Shown here one piece after another: positions 24,222-34,735 of a stretch of 64,000 nucleotides of DNA. The stretch covers positions 34,548 to 98,547 of the forward strand of contig JBGSOG010000032.1 of assembly GCA_041739225.1 (NCBI GenBank). The letters are read 5' to 3'. The notes beneath the pieces were generated by a model. That model was not told the origin of the DNA. It saw nothing but the letters and a program-made list of their open reading frames with translations, and searched no databases. Made by a program: the position numbers and the translations under genes. Position 1 is the stretch's first letter, and each line of letters opens with the position of its first letter. The DNA is from BOKV01 sp041739225. GTDB taxonomy: Bacteria; Pseudomonadota; Alphaproteobacteria; Rhizobiales; Rhizobiaceae.

Positions 24222-27073
24222 TTCTCCCACTCCCGGCCATAGGCAACGTCGCCTTTGCGGGTAGGCACCGGATTTTGCTGCGCGGAAAATTGTGGAAGTG
24301 TTTCTTCGCCTTGTGTTGCTGATTTTTCTATCCGGACCTTGAGGTCGAACCAGGCGGCCTGCCCGGTGATCGGGTCGCTGTTGCTCCAGCGCAGGCCGTC
24401 TGATTGTTCCGGCAAAAGTTCACTGATCAAATGGTTCAGCAGGAAACCCTTGCGGGCTTCAGGGGCATTCGCATCCAGCGTCCATGCGCCACTGCGCTTG
24501 CCGATGGCGTTCCAGCTCCACAGCGTTTTGGGATTGACCGCTTCCATTCGTTTGACCTGAACGCGGATACGCCCATGTGGTGAAATGACATCGGCCCAAT
24601 CACCATCACCAAGACCCAGCTCGTCACAAACGCAAGCAGGTACATGCATCGCATTGTGGCCGTGGATTTGCCGCAGCCACGCATTGTGCGATCCCCATGA
24701 ATGGTACATCGCCGCCGGACGCTGGGTGATCGCGTGCAGGGGATACTGCTCTTCATTTGCCATCTGGCCTTCGAACGGCGGATACCATGCCGGCAAAGGA
24801 TCGAAGCAATCGATGATCCGTTGGCGATGAGTGTGCGGCGGCTGTGGTTCCGCCTTGCCCTCCGCTGCCAGTTGGAATTTCCTCAAAGGCTCCAGATACA
24901 ACTGGAACACATTCTCGTGGTGTTTGTCCTGCAGGCCGGTCTTGATGGCAAAATCCTGCCAGTGAAGGTTTGCATGCTTGAAGAACGCGGCCTCTGGCGG
25001 AACATGTTCGCGGAAAAACCCGCCATTTGAAATGTAGGCTTGCAACTGACCGGGATTGGCATCGCCCCGGCCACTCTTTTCGCCATTTTCGCCACGCCAT
25101 CCTGCCAATGGCCCGATACCCGGTCGGCGTTCATGCCGGATTATGTAGTCGGCGTAATATTTATACCTTGGCGATCCGTCTTCCTTCACCATGGCTGGAA
25201 GTTTCAATCTCGCACCCAGATCAAGCAACACGCTTTGAAACCCGCGAACGTCACGGTCAGGCTCCAACACCGGCCAGCGTATGGCATCGCAAATCGCATC
25301 GGGCTCGCTGATTGGCCGGTCAAGCAAGGAGATTGCATCGTGCCGTTCCAGATAGGTCGTGTCTGGCAGAACCAGATCAGCAAACGCCACCGTTTCGGAT
25401 GCATAGGCATCGCTGTAGATGAATTTTGGAATGACATACTGACCGCTATCATCCTTGTCAGTCAGCATTTTCATCACGGCGGTTGTGTTCATGGACGAGT
25501 TCCAGGCCATGTTGGCCATGTACATGAACAGCACATCTATGCCGTATGGGTCTCGCGCATGGGCGTTGGAAATGACCATGTGCATCAGCCCGTGCGCCGA
25601 CAATGGCGCGTCCCAGGAAAATGCCTTGTCGATACGCACCGGCGTAACACCGTCGGCTTCCAGCAGCAGATCTTCGGGCCCTTCCGGAAAACCCAGATGC
25701 GGCCCCGGCAACGGTTCGCCTGCGCAGGCTTTTCGACCATGCGGCTTTGGCTGCGCACTGACCGGGCGCGGGTAAGGCGGCTTGAACCGAAAGCCACCCG
25801 GCGCATCGATGGACCCGATCAGGATTTGCAGCAGGTGCAAGGCGCGTGCCGTTTGGAAACCGTTGGAGTGAGCCGAAATTCCGCGCATGGCGTGGAATGA
25901 CACCGGTCGTCCGACCATTTTTTCATGGCGTTCGCCATTCATGTCGGTCCACGGCTGGTCGATCACCACTTCGCGTTCGAACGCGGCTTGGGCGATCTCC
26001 ATCGCCAGCCGCCGCGTTTGGGCCGCAGGTATCCCGGTTTGTCCTTGCGTGTCTTCCGGGCTGTATCGCGGATCATCATACTTGCGTGCCAGCAGTTCAA
26101 AAACCGGAACGCCGGTCCTGCCGGTCGGCGTCACATGCCTGCCCTGCAACGCCGGGCGAACACCCTTTTCCTTTCTCGAAACCACTTTGCCGGTTGTGCG
26201 GTCGGCAATCAGCGCATTGCCCTCGGCATCGCGCAAAAACAGCCCGTGGTCGTTGGCTTCCGGCTCATCACAAACCAGCCATGCCGCATTGGTGTAGCGC
26301 AGCAGATAGTCGAGATCGATTTTTCCCGCTTTCAGCAGAACATGGATGATCGACAGGATGAACAATCCGTCGGTTCCCGGCGTGATGCCCACCCATTCGT
26401 CGGCTATCGCATTGTAACCGGTGCGAACCGGATTAACAGCGACGATTTTCTTGCCGCGCGCCTTGAGCCGAGAAAGACCAAGCTTGATCGGGTTGGAATC
26501 ATGGTCCTCGGCAACGCCAAAGATCATGAACATTTCCGTGCGCTCCCAGTCGGAAGCACCAAACTCCCAGAACGCCCCGCCAAAGGTGTAGATGCCTGCG
26601 GCAGCCATGTTGACCGAGCAGAACCCGCCATGTGCGGCAAAATTTGGCGTACCGAACTGCTGCGCCCACCAGCCGGTCAGGGATTGGCTTTGGTCGCGCC
26701 CGGTGAAAAACGCCAGTTTCTTCGGATCATTGTTTCGAACTTCGGCGAGCCACCGGGTCGCCAGTGCCAATGCTTCTTCCCACTCGATTTCGCGGAATTT
26801 TCCTTCGCCGCGCTCTCCCGTGCGAAGCAGCGGCTTTCGCAACTTTGCGGGCGACTCTTGTTGCATGATTCCGGCCGAACCCTTGGCGCACAAAACGCCG
26901 CGATTAACCGGGTGATCGCGATTGCCTTCGATATAGCGGATTTTGCCGTCGCGAATGTGGACGTTGATCCCGCAGCGACAGGCGCACATATAGCAGGTCG
27001 TATGCCGGATCTCATCAGAGACATGCGGCGACGTATCAATCCTTTGGGGCTTGCCTGCCGCAACGCCGTTCAA
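24218..27073 (-). CDS. soeA: Molybdopterin sulfite dehydrogenase (quinone) catalytic subunit SoeA
   Basis: 951 residues of the DMSO reductase superfamily. Near the N-terminus HTTCYMCACRCGINVHIRDG provides the 4Fe-4S ligands, followed by GVLCAKGSAGIM. 'FTGRDQSQSLTGWW' and 'FGVAEDHDSNPIKLG' are features I associate with SoeA of proteobacteria. No twin-arginine signal precedes the cluster motif, so the enzyme should be cytoplasmic, as SoeA is, unlike DmsA or PhsA. Reaction: sulfite plus quinone to sulfate. The likely start is a TTG at 27073 with GGGAGG six bases upstream (27080-27085); the open frame to a GTG at 27091 would place that site inside the gene. It leads the 12-gene train. Thiosulfate or polysulfide reductase is the main alternative. 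Confidence 0.83.
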   Translation of the reverse strand: MNGVAAGKPQRIDTSPHVSDEIRHTTCYMCACRCGINVHIRDGKIRYIEGNRDHPVNRGVLCAKGSAGIMQQESPAKLRKPLLRTGERGEGKFREIEWEEALALATRWLAEVRNNDPKKLAFFTGRDQSQSLTGWWAQQFGTPNFAAHGGFCSVNMAAAGIYTFGGAFWEFGASDWERTEMFMIFGVAEDHDSNPIKLGLSRLKARGKKIVAVNPVRTGYNAIADEWVGITPGTDGLFILSIIHVLLKAGKIDLDYLLRYTNAAWLVCDEPEANDHGLFLRDAEGNALIADRTTGKVVSRKEKGVRPALQGRHVTPTGRTGVPVFELLARKYDDPRYSPEDTQGQTGIPAAQTRRLAMEIAQAAFEREVVIDQPWTDMNGERHEKMVGRPVSFHAMRGISAHSNGFQTARALHLLQILIGSIDAPGGFRFKPPYPRPVSAQPKPHGRKACAGEPLPGPHLGFPEGPEDLLLEADGVTPVRIDKAFSWDAPLSAHGLMHMVISNAHARDPYGIDVLFMYMANMAWNSSMNTTAVMKMLTDKDDSGQYVIPKFIYSDAYASETVAFADLVLPDTTYLERHDAISLLDRPISEPDAICDAIRWPVLEPDRDVRGFQSVLLDLGARLKLPAMVKEDGSPRYKYYADYIIRHERRPGIGPLAGWRGENGEKSGRGDANPGQLQAYISNGGFFREHVPPEAAFFKHANLHWQDFAIKTGLQDKHHENVFQLYLEPLRKFQLAAEGKAEPQPPHTHRQRIIDCFDPLPAWYPPFEGQMANEEQYPLHAITQRPAAMYHSWGSHNAWLRQIHGHNAMHVPACVCDELGLGDGDWADVISPHGRIRVQVKRMEAVNPKTLWSWNAIGKRSGAWTLDANAPEARKGFLLNHLISELLPEQSDGLRWSNSDPITGQAAWFDLKVRIEKSATQGEETLPQFSAQQNPVPTRKGDVAYGREWEK

Positions 27074-27187
27074 TTTTGTCCTCCCGCGCACGTTTCACAG
27101 ATTACCTGCTTCTGGTGCGCATTCACTTTTTAAAACGGCAGGCGATAGTCCCTTTCCGTCCGGAATGCCCGATTGCGCAAGTCCAGC

Positions 27188-27964
27188 CTACTTGCCCGAA
27201 AAAACAGGTTTTCGCTTGGCAAAAAATGCGGAAACGCCCTCGCCGCAATCCTGCGTATGCGCAAGGTCTTCCTGAAGTTGCGCTTCGTAGGAGATCGCTT
27301 CGGAAAGGGTCTTTTCGTTGGCGGCGCGCAACGCAAGCTTTGCCGCACGCTGTGCCAAAGGTGCCCCTTGGGCCAAAACACCGGCCCACTCCAGTGCCGA
27401 TTGAAGCGCCTCACCTGTTGGTACAATTTTGTTGACGAGACCGGCATCAGCGCATTCCTGTGCCGAAAGCTTGCGCCCCTCAATGATGGTTTGCAGCGCG
27501 CGCTTGTGGCCCATGGCCTTGAGCAAGTGCCACGTTGCGCCTCCGTCTGGCACAAGGCCGATTGCTGCAAATGCCAGGTAGATGTTTGCGCTCTCTTCCA
27601 TCACCGCCAGGTCGCAGGTCATGGCCAGCGCCCCGCCGATACCGGCAGCAGATCCGTGAATCGCAGCCATCCAGATCTTGTCGCTTGAAGCGATTTCCAG
27701 CAGCAACGGTTTGTATTGCTGTTCCAGTTGTTCCGCTATCGAAGCCGGCATTCCTTCGGCAAGGTCGGCGCCGGCGCAAAAACCGGGGCCGGCACCATGC
27801 AAAACAACCATTCGCACTTCGCCATTGCGCTCCACATCCCGCACGGTTCCAAGCAGCATGTTGCGCATATCGGCGTTGAAGGAATTGAAAACGCTTGGCC
27901 GGTTCAAAGTGACAATGGCCAGATGGCCCTCAATCCTTGCCAATACTGGTTGATCGCTTGTCAT
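27188..27964 (-). CDS. Enoyl-CoA hydratase/isomerase family protein
   Basis: 258 residues of the crotonase fold. The oxyanion-hole segments are HGAGPGFCAGADLAEG near residue 55 and AAIHGSAAGIGGALAMTCDLAVM near 100. The catalytic-region motif LAFAAIGLVPDGGATWHLLKAMG follows; the Asp in LVPDGG suggests a hydratase or isomerase with altered acid-base residues. It hydrates trans-2-enoyl-CoA in beta-oxidation. It is 12 bases downstream of the racemase gene, in a fatty-acid-like degradation set. Confidence 0.92.
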   Translation of the reverse strand: MTSDQPVLARIEGHLAIVTLNRPSVFNSFNADMRNMLLGTVRDVERNGEVRMVVLHGAGPGFCAGADLAEGMPASIAEQLEQQYKPLLLEIASSDKIWMAAIHGSAAGIGGALAMTCDLAVMEESANIYLAFAAIGLVPDGGATWHLLKAMGHKRALQTIIEGRKLSAQECADAGLVNKIVPTGEALQSALEWAGVLAQGAPLAQRAAKLALRAANEKTLSEAISYEAQLQEDLAHTQDCGEGVSAFFAKRKPVFSGK

Positions 27965-27976
27965 TGACGCTCCCTT

Positions 27977-29104
27977 TTACCGCAGCACGCCATTGCGCTT
28001 GAGATCATCTATCGCTTCTGCGGTGTATCCTGCATTCATCAAGACTTCCCGTGAATTATTGCCGGACAGTTGGAAAGGCTCAGGTACACCACCCTTGCTG
28101 CGCGAAAACCTTGGGGCCGGTGCCGCCGATAATTTGCCGCCATCGGCGCGGAATGTGCCTCGCGCCACATTGTGCGGGTGGGAAGCTGCCTCGTGAAAAT
28201 CGAGTACCGGCGCAACACAGCCATCCGAGCCTTCAAACAGCTTTGCCCATTCATCGCGCGAGCGGGTGATGAATTTAGCGGCCAGTGTAGCGGCCAGTTG
28301 GGCCCAGCGTGCGCGGTCAATCTGCATTTTGCGCCATTCCGGATCCACTCCGGTTTTCTCCACCAGAATGGCAAAGAACTGCGGCTCAAGTGCGCCAACG
28401 GCCACGAACTTGCCATCGGCGCAAGCATAGCATCGGTAGAATGGCGCGCCGCCGTCGAGCAGATTGCTTTCGCGCCGGTTTTGCCAAAGGCCATTGTTCA
28501 GCATCGAATGCACCAGCCCCATCATCGCTGGGACGCCGTCGGCCATTGCAGCATCCACAATTTGGCCTTTGCCAGATCTTGTTCGCTCGAAAAGCGCCGC
28601 CAGAACGCCGGTGAGGAGAAACATCGACCCGCCACCATAATCGGCGACCAGATTGAGTGGCGGCACTGGCGGTTTGTCCGCCTCGCCCATTGCATGCAAT
28701 GCACCGGTAATTGCCAAATAGGTGATGTCATGACCAGCACATGCGGCGAGCGGGCCGTCTTGCCCCCATCCGGTCATGCGACCGTAGATGACGGCAGGAT
28801 TTTGCGCATGGACTGCTTGCGGCCCCAATCCCAACCGCTCCATGACTCCAGGCCGAAAGCCCTCAATCAGGATGTCTGCGCCTTTGCAAAGGCGCAGGAC
28901 GATCTCGCACCCGTCCGATGATTTGACATCAATTGCGACGGACTTTTTGCCGCGCCGGTTGATGTCGCCAGACAGGTCACTTGCCGAATCGCGGTCGATC
29001 ACGACAACGGTGGCGCCAAGATCGGCCAGCATCTGACCGGCAAAAGGGCAAGGCCCCAAGCCGGCCATTTCGATCACGGTCAAACCAGCGAGCGGTCCGG
29101 CCAT
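27977..29104 (-). CDS. CaiB/BaiF family CoA-transferase, alpha-methylacyl-CoA racemase-like
   Basis: 375 residues. N-terminus MAGPLAGLTVIEMAGLGPCPFAGQMLADLGATVVVIDR is that of AMACR-type class III proteins. DILIEGFRPGVMERLGLGPQ near residue 75 and YGRMTGWGQDGPLAACAGHDITYLA near 110-130 (with His and Asp) match the racemase active site. It inverts the 2-methyl centre of branched acyl-CoAs so that they can enter beta-oxidation. It lies 7 bases downstream of the SDR gene. A methyl-branched or sterol/isoprenoid side-chain substrate is inferred. Confidence 0.9.
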   Translation of the reverse strand: MAGPLAGLTVIEMAGLGPCPFAGQMLADLGATVVVIDRDSASDLSGDINRRGKKSVAIDVKSSDGCEIVLRLCKGADILIEGFRPGVMERLGLGPQAVHAQNPAVIYGRMTGWGQDGPLAACAGHDITYLAITGALHAMGEADKPPVPPLNLVADYGGGSMFLLTGVLAALFERTRSGKGQIVDAAMADGVPAMMGLVHSMLNNGLWQNRRESNLLDGGAPFYRCYACADGKFVAVGALEPQFFAILVEKTGVDPEWRKMQIDRARWAQLAATLAAKFITRSRDEWAKLFEGSDGCVAPVLDFHEAASHPHNVARGTFRADGGKLSAAPAPRFSRSKGGVPEPFQLSGNNSREVLMNAGYTAEAIDDLKRNGVLR

Positions 29105-29111
29105 CGCTGGA

Positions 29112-29873
29112 CTATGGCAGCCGGATTGCGCCGTCGAGGCGGATCGTCTCGCCGTTCAAATACGGGCTTTCGACGATATTGCGCGCCAATTGGCCATATT
29201 CTGCAGGTGTTCCCAGCCGCTTGGGGAATGTGACCTGCGCCGAAAGTTCGTCCACCACCTTCTGCCCCAGGCCTTCGAACAGCGGCGTGTAGAACAGTCC
29301 CGGCGCGATGGTGCAAATCCGGATGCCATAAAACGCCAGATCGCGGGCGATCGGCAAGGTCATGCCGACAATGGCGCCTTTCGATGCCGAATAGGCAACC
29401 TGGCCTTTTTGACCGTCGTAAGCAGCGACCGACGCCGTGTTGACGATCACGCCGCGCTCGCCGTCTTCGTTCGGCTGGTTCGTGGTCATCCGCTCGACAG
29501 CCAGACGCAGCGTGTTGAAGGTTCCGGTCAGATTGATGTCGATGACTTTCTTGAAAACGTCCAGCGTGTGTGGCCCCTCTTTGCCCATGGTTTTCATCGC
29601 CATGCCGATGCCGGCACAATTGATGCAGGCGTTGATTTTGCCAAATTTGGCAATTGCAGCATCAAGCCCGGCCTTCACGGCTTCTTCGCTGGTCACATCA
29701 ACCTTCTGGAAAATCACTGCATCGCCAAGTTCGGCAGCGAGCGCATCGCCCTTTGCAGGGTTCATGTCAAAAATCACGACCTTCGCACCGCCCGCGACAA
29801 AATTGCGAACGGTCCCGGCACCAAGCCCGGATGCGCCTCCCGTGATGACGGCAATGGTATCTGAAATTTTCAT
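29112..29873 (-). CDS. SDR 3-hydroxyacyl-CoA dehydrogenase (HSD17B10-like)
   Basis: 253 residues. The NAD motif is TGGASGLGAGTVR near residue 11, NCAGIG near 85, and the catalytic Ser-Tyr-Lys set includes NTASVAAYDGQKGQVAYSASKGAI near 147-170. The insertion QPNEDGERGVIVNTAS before the Ser motif is the mark of type 10 17-beta-hydroxysteroid/2-methyl-3-hydroxybutyryl-CoA dehydrogenases. It oxidises the 3-hydroxyacyl-CoA made by the neighbouring hydratase. It begins 123 bases after livK, with a terminator between. Confidence 0.92.
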   Translation of the reverse strand: MKISDTIAVITGGASGLGAGTVRNFVAGGAKVVIFDMNPAKGDALAAELGDAVIFQKVDVTSEEAVKAGLDAAIAKFGKINACINCAGIGMAMKTMGKEGPHTLDVFKKVIDINLTGTFNTLRLAVERMTTNQPNEDGERGVIVNTASVAAYDGQKGQVAYSASKGAIVGMTLPIARDLAFYGIRICTIAPGLFYTPLFEGLGQKVVDELSAQVTFPKRLGTPAEYGQLARNIVESPYLNGETIRLDGAIRLP

Positions 29874-29949
29874 GGCAATTCCCCTTCAACAAAATGCAAC
29901 CGACCTACTGGCCGGACCCGACACCGGCCTTGTAGCGCAACAGTATGAC

Positions 29950-29976
29950 AAAAAGGGTGGCCGTTGGGCCACCCTT
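29950..29976 (-). terminator. Terminator/attenuator between livK and the SDR gene
   Basis: Perfect 10-base inverted repeat AAGGGTGGCC / GGCCACCCTT with a 4-base loop (29953-29976). On the minus strand it is followed by a T-run. It lies 20 bases past the livK stop and would reduce transcription into the SDR-racemase-hydratase genes. Confidence 0.85.
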
Positions 29977-29996
29977 CGCATTGATCGAACTTCAAC

Positions 29997-31160
29997 TCAC
30001 TTTGTGGCAGCAAGCGTCTTCCACGAACCGCCTTCGATCTTCGAAATGAAGATTTCGTCGGCCACGAGGTGATCGCCTGCCCCAAGCTGAACCTTGTTGC
30101 CGGCAATCTTGTCTTCAAAAGACAACGACTCCATCGCCTTTTGGAAGCTGGCATGCGTCAAGTCCTTGCCTGCCGCCTCAAGCGCTGCAACCAGCAGGCC
30201 TGCTGCAGAACGGCCCAAAAGTGCACCGGTGCCTGGAAGGTCTTTTTCGCCGGTTGCCTTTTGATAGGCAGCAATCCACGCCGCCACTTCCGGATCTGCT
30301 GCACGTGCTTCAAGATCCTGCCAGCCGGCTGCGCCGAAGAAGCCTTCGGTGATGCCGCCGGGAACCTTGGCAATTGCGGTGTGGAACGAAGCAGATGAGC
30401 CAAGGAACTTCATGTCCTTGTATCCAAGTTTCTTGGCAGTACCCAGCACGGTGATGACCTGCTTGAGGCCGAGCGCAACGGTTACAAGGTTGCAGCCTGC
30501 TTCGTTCATCTTCTGCAATGCACCGGCAAAGTCGGCATCGTCCGGTTTGTGGGTGGAATCGGCACCATATTTCAGGCCCGATTCCTTGGCTTCATCCACC
30601 GCACCCATGTGAATTTCTTCGCCGAAATCTGTCGGCAGGTACATGGAGCAAACGGTGGTGGAGCCTTCATTCGCCTTCATCCAGCGTACTGCTGCACGGA
30701 TCGCGTCATAGTAAGAGGCTGTGCCTGCATAATGCACATCCAGCGGCTCTTGCAGCATCTGGCGGGCAGCGGTCAATGGTGACACGTTCGGAATGCCGGC
30801 CGGATCCTGTATCTTGAATGCCGCCAGATTGTGCGGCGTGCCAAGCGACAACAGCATCGCAAACACCTTGTCGGAATTTACCAGCTTGTTGACCAGTTCC
30901 ACCGCCTTGGATGGATTGTAGCCGTGATCCTCGGTGATGTAGCTGATCTTGCGGCCATGCACGCCGCCTTTGGCATTCACTTCCTCAAAATACTGCTGTG
31001 CCGCCTTGACGGCCGGAACGGAAAATCCGGCAAAAATGCCGGACAAATCGTGGTGCGCACCGATCTTGACTTCGGTGTCGCTCACGCCTTGCGATTGAGC
31101 CATTGCGGGGGTTGCAAGCAACCCCATGGAAATGGCGGCGGACAGGAACAGTGCCTTCAT
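29997..31160 (-). CDS. Branched-chain amino acid-type ABC transporter substrate-binding protein
   Basis: 387 residues with signal peptide MKALFLSAAISMGLLATPAMAQ. A Leu/Ile/Val-binding (Peripla_BP_6) body starts VSDTEVKIGAHHDLSGIFAGFSVPAVKAAQQYFEEVNAKGG. This periplasmic receptor feeds the LivFGHM system of the same strand. The location beside an acyl-CoA synthetase and beta-oxidation genes suggests a carboxylic acid ligand and not an amino acid (inference from context). A hairpin terminator follows. Confidence 0.9.
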   Translation of the reverse strand: MKALFLSAAISMGLLATPAMAQSQGVSDTEVKIGAHHDLSGIFAGFSVPAVKAAQQYFEEVNAKGGVHGRKISYITEDHGYNPSKAVELVNKLVNSDKVFAMLLSLGTPHNLAAFKIQDPAGIPNVSPLTAARQMLQEPLDVHYAGTASYYDAIRAAVRWMKANEGSTTVCSMYLPTDFGEEIHMGAVDEAKESGLKYGADSTHKPDDADFAGALQKMNEAGCNLVTVALGLKQVITVLGTAKKLGYKDMKFLGSSASFHTAIAKVPGGITEGFFGAAGWQDLEARAADPEVAAWIAAYQKATGEKDLPGTGALLGRSAAGLLVAALEAAGKDLTHASFQKAMESLSFEDKIAGNKVQLGAGDHLVADEIFISKIEGGSWKTLAATK

Positions 31161-31220
31161 GGTTTCCTCCCTTTTGGCACACCGGCGGCGCCGGCGTTTG
31201 ATTGATGTACGGTTTAACCT

Positions 31221-33095
<1,875 letters not shown>

Positions 33096-33155
33096 CGCAC
33101 ATCTCCTCCCGATGTCGAATGGCCCAAAAAACCTGAAATCAGGCCGCGTTTCATG

Positions 33156-33968
33156 TCAGCGCCAGGTCTTTCTTCGTTTCCAGCGCTTTTGCGCGCGCTG
33201 CGTCTCGCCCTGAACGCCAAGATAAAATTCCTGGATATCCTCCGAGGCCAGCAATTGCTCGGCACTTGCACCCATGACGATGCGTCCGACCTCCATCACA
33301 TAACCAAAATGGGCCGTTTCAAGCGCCACCTTGGCATTCTGCTCAACCAGCATCATCGTCACGCCCTGCTCTTTGTTGAGCCGGCGAATGATTGTGAAAA
33401 TTTCTTGAACCAGAATGGGTGAAAGGCCGAGTGACGGCTCGTCCAGCAACAGTATTTTCGGCCGGGCCATCAGGCCACGCCCGATCGCCAGCATCTGCTG
33501 CTGGCCGCCGGACAAATAGCCGGACTGCTGGTTTCGGCGTTCCTTCAGAATCGGAAAATAGCGATAGACCATCTCGATGTCGTCGCTGACGCCGTTGTCC
33601 GAGCGGGTGAATGCACCCATTTTCAGGTTTTCTTCAACAGACAGGAACGGAAAAACCTCCCGACCCTCCGGCACGTGGGCGATGCCCAAACGCACGATCC
33701 GGTCCGGTTCGCGGCCCTGGATTTCCTCGCCATTCAAGATGATCTTGCCTTTTTCGGGATCCATCACCCCGGAAATGGTCTTGAGCAGTGTCGTCTTGCC
33801 CGCGCCGTTGGCTCCAAGAATAGTGACAATCTGCCCTTGGTGCACTTCAAGTGAAACACCACGGATGGCCATCACAGCACCATAGAACGTCTCGACATTG
33901 CGCACTTCCAGCACCGGCTTGCCGGTGTCTGCTGCATTGGCGGGATGGGGTATCACTGTGGCGCTCAT
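33156..33968 (-). CDS. livF: ABC transporter ATP-binding protein LivF-type
   Basis: 270 residues. Walker A GANGAGKTT near residue 53, signature LSGGQQQMLAIGRGLMARP near 155, and Walker B ILLLDEPSLGL near 175, with VEQNA typical of LivF. It is a cytoplasmic energising subunit paired with LivG. Start ATG overlaps the livG stop (ATGA). A C-terminal extension of basic residues (QKRWKRRKTWR) is unusual but short. Confidence 0.93.
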   Translation of the reverse strand: MSATVIPHPANAADTGKPVLEVRNVETFYGAVMAIRGVSLEVHQGQIVTILGANGAGKTTLLKTISGVMDPEKGKIILNGEEIQGREPDRIVRLGIAHVPEGREVFPFLSVEENLKMGAFTRSDNGVSDDIEMVYRYFPILKERRNQQSGYLSGGQQQMLAIGRGLMARPKILLLDEPSLGLSPILVQEIFTIIRRLNKEQGVTMMLVEQNAKVALETAHFGYVMEVGRIVMGASAEQLLASEDIQEFYLGVQGETQRAQKRWKRRKTWR

Positions 33969-34735
33969 GCGGCCTCCCCGATGCCCAAATAGGCTTCAAT
34001 CACTTTTGGATGCGACTGCACTTCCGCTGGGGTACCCAGTGCGACAGACTTGCCATCTGCCATGGCAAGAACGCGCGTGGAAACCTGGCTCACCAGTTTC
34101 ATGTCGTGTTCGACCATCAGGATCGTCAGACCCATGTCTTTCTGCATGTCCTCGATCCAATAGGCGACCTCCTGGGTCTCCTCGACTGAAAGCCCTGATG
34201 CCGGTTCATCAAGCAGCAGCAGCTTGGGTCCGCTGGCAAGCGCACGGGCGATTTCCACCACCTTGCGCACTCCATATGGCAACCCCGCAATCAACTTGTC
34301 ACGGTAGGCATGAAGATCAAGAAATTCGATCACTTCCTCCACCGCTGCCCTGTGTTCGCGCTCCTCGGCCCTTACGGCGGGAAGAAAAAACAGGTTGGCC
34401 AGAGGATTGGACTGCCTGCGGCTGTGCCGTCCCACCAGCAGGTTTTGCAACACCGTTGAATGGTCAAACAATTCGATGTTCTGGAATGTGCGGGCAATGC
34501 CAAGACCGATGATTTCATGCGGCTGCGCATGGGTGATATCGGTGCCGTCGAACACCATGCTGCCGGTACTGCAATCGTAAAAACGTGAAATCAAATTGAA
34601 GACAGTCGATTTTCCGGCGCCATTGGGCCCGACAATCGTGAAGACTTCGCCCTTCTCCACCGTGAACGAAACGCCGTCCACGGCGCGTACGCCGCCAAAG
34701 TGCTTGGACAGGTTGTCGGCAACGAACAGGCTCAC
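33965..34735 (-). CDS. livG: ABC transporter ATP-binding protein LivG-type
   Basis: 256 residues from a GTG at 34735 that overlaps the livM stop (GTGA); the longer open frame to 34831 runs into livM and is rejected. Walker A GPNGAGKST near residue 37, the LivG-specific GIARTFQNIELF near 85, a signature-like PYGVRKVVEIARALASGP, and Walker B LLLLDEPASGL. The signature loop reads LPYGVRKVVEIA in place of the usual LSYG or LSGG form, a known variation in this family. Confidence 0.93.
   Translation of the reverse strand: MSLFVADNLSKHFGGVRAVDGVSFTVEKGEVFTIVGPNGAGKSTVFNLISRFYDCSTGSMVFDGTDITHAQPHEIIGLGIARTFQNIELFDHSTVLQNLLVGRHSRRQSNPLANLFFLPAVRAEEREHRAAVEEVIEFLDLHAYRDKLIAGLPYGVRKVVEIARALASGPKLLLLDEPASGLSVEETQEVAYWIEDMQKDMGLTILMVEHDMKLVSQVSTRVLAMADGKSVALGTPAEVQSHPKVIEAYLGIGEAA

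Noticed and set aside
24218..27073. DMSO, polysulfide or thiosulfate reductase instead of SoeA
   Set aside because: There is no Tat signal and the N-terminal and active-site wording fit SoeA; kept as an alternative in the entry but not preferred.
31161..31220. CCGGC/GCCGG repeat downstream of the acyl-CoA synthetase gene as a terminator
   Set aside because: Only a five-base stem with a three-base loop and no U-run.
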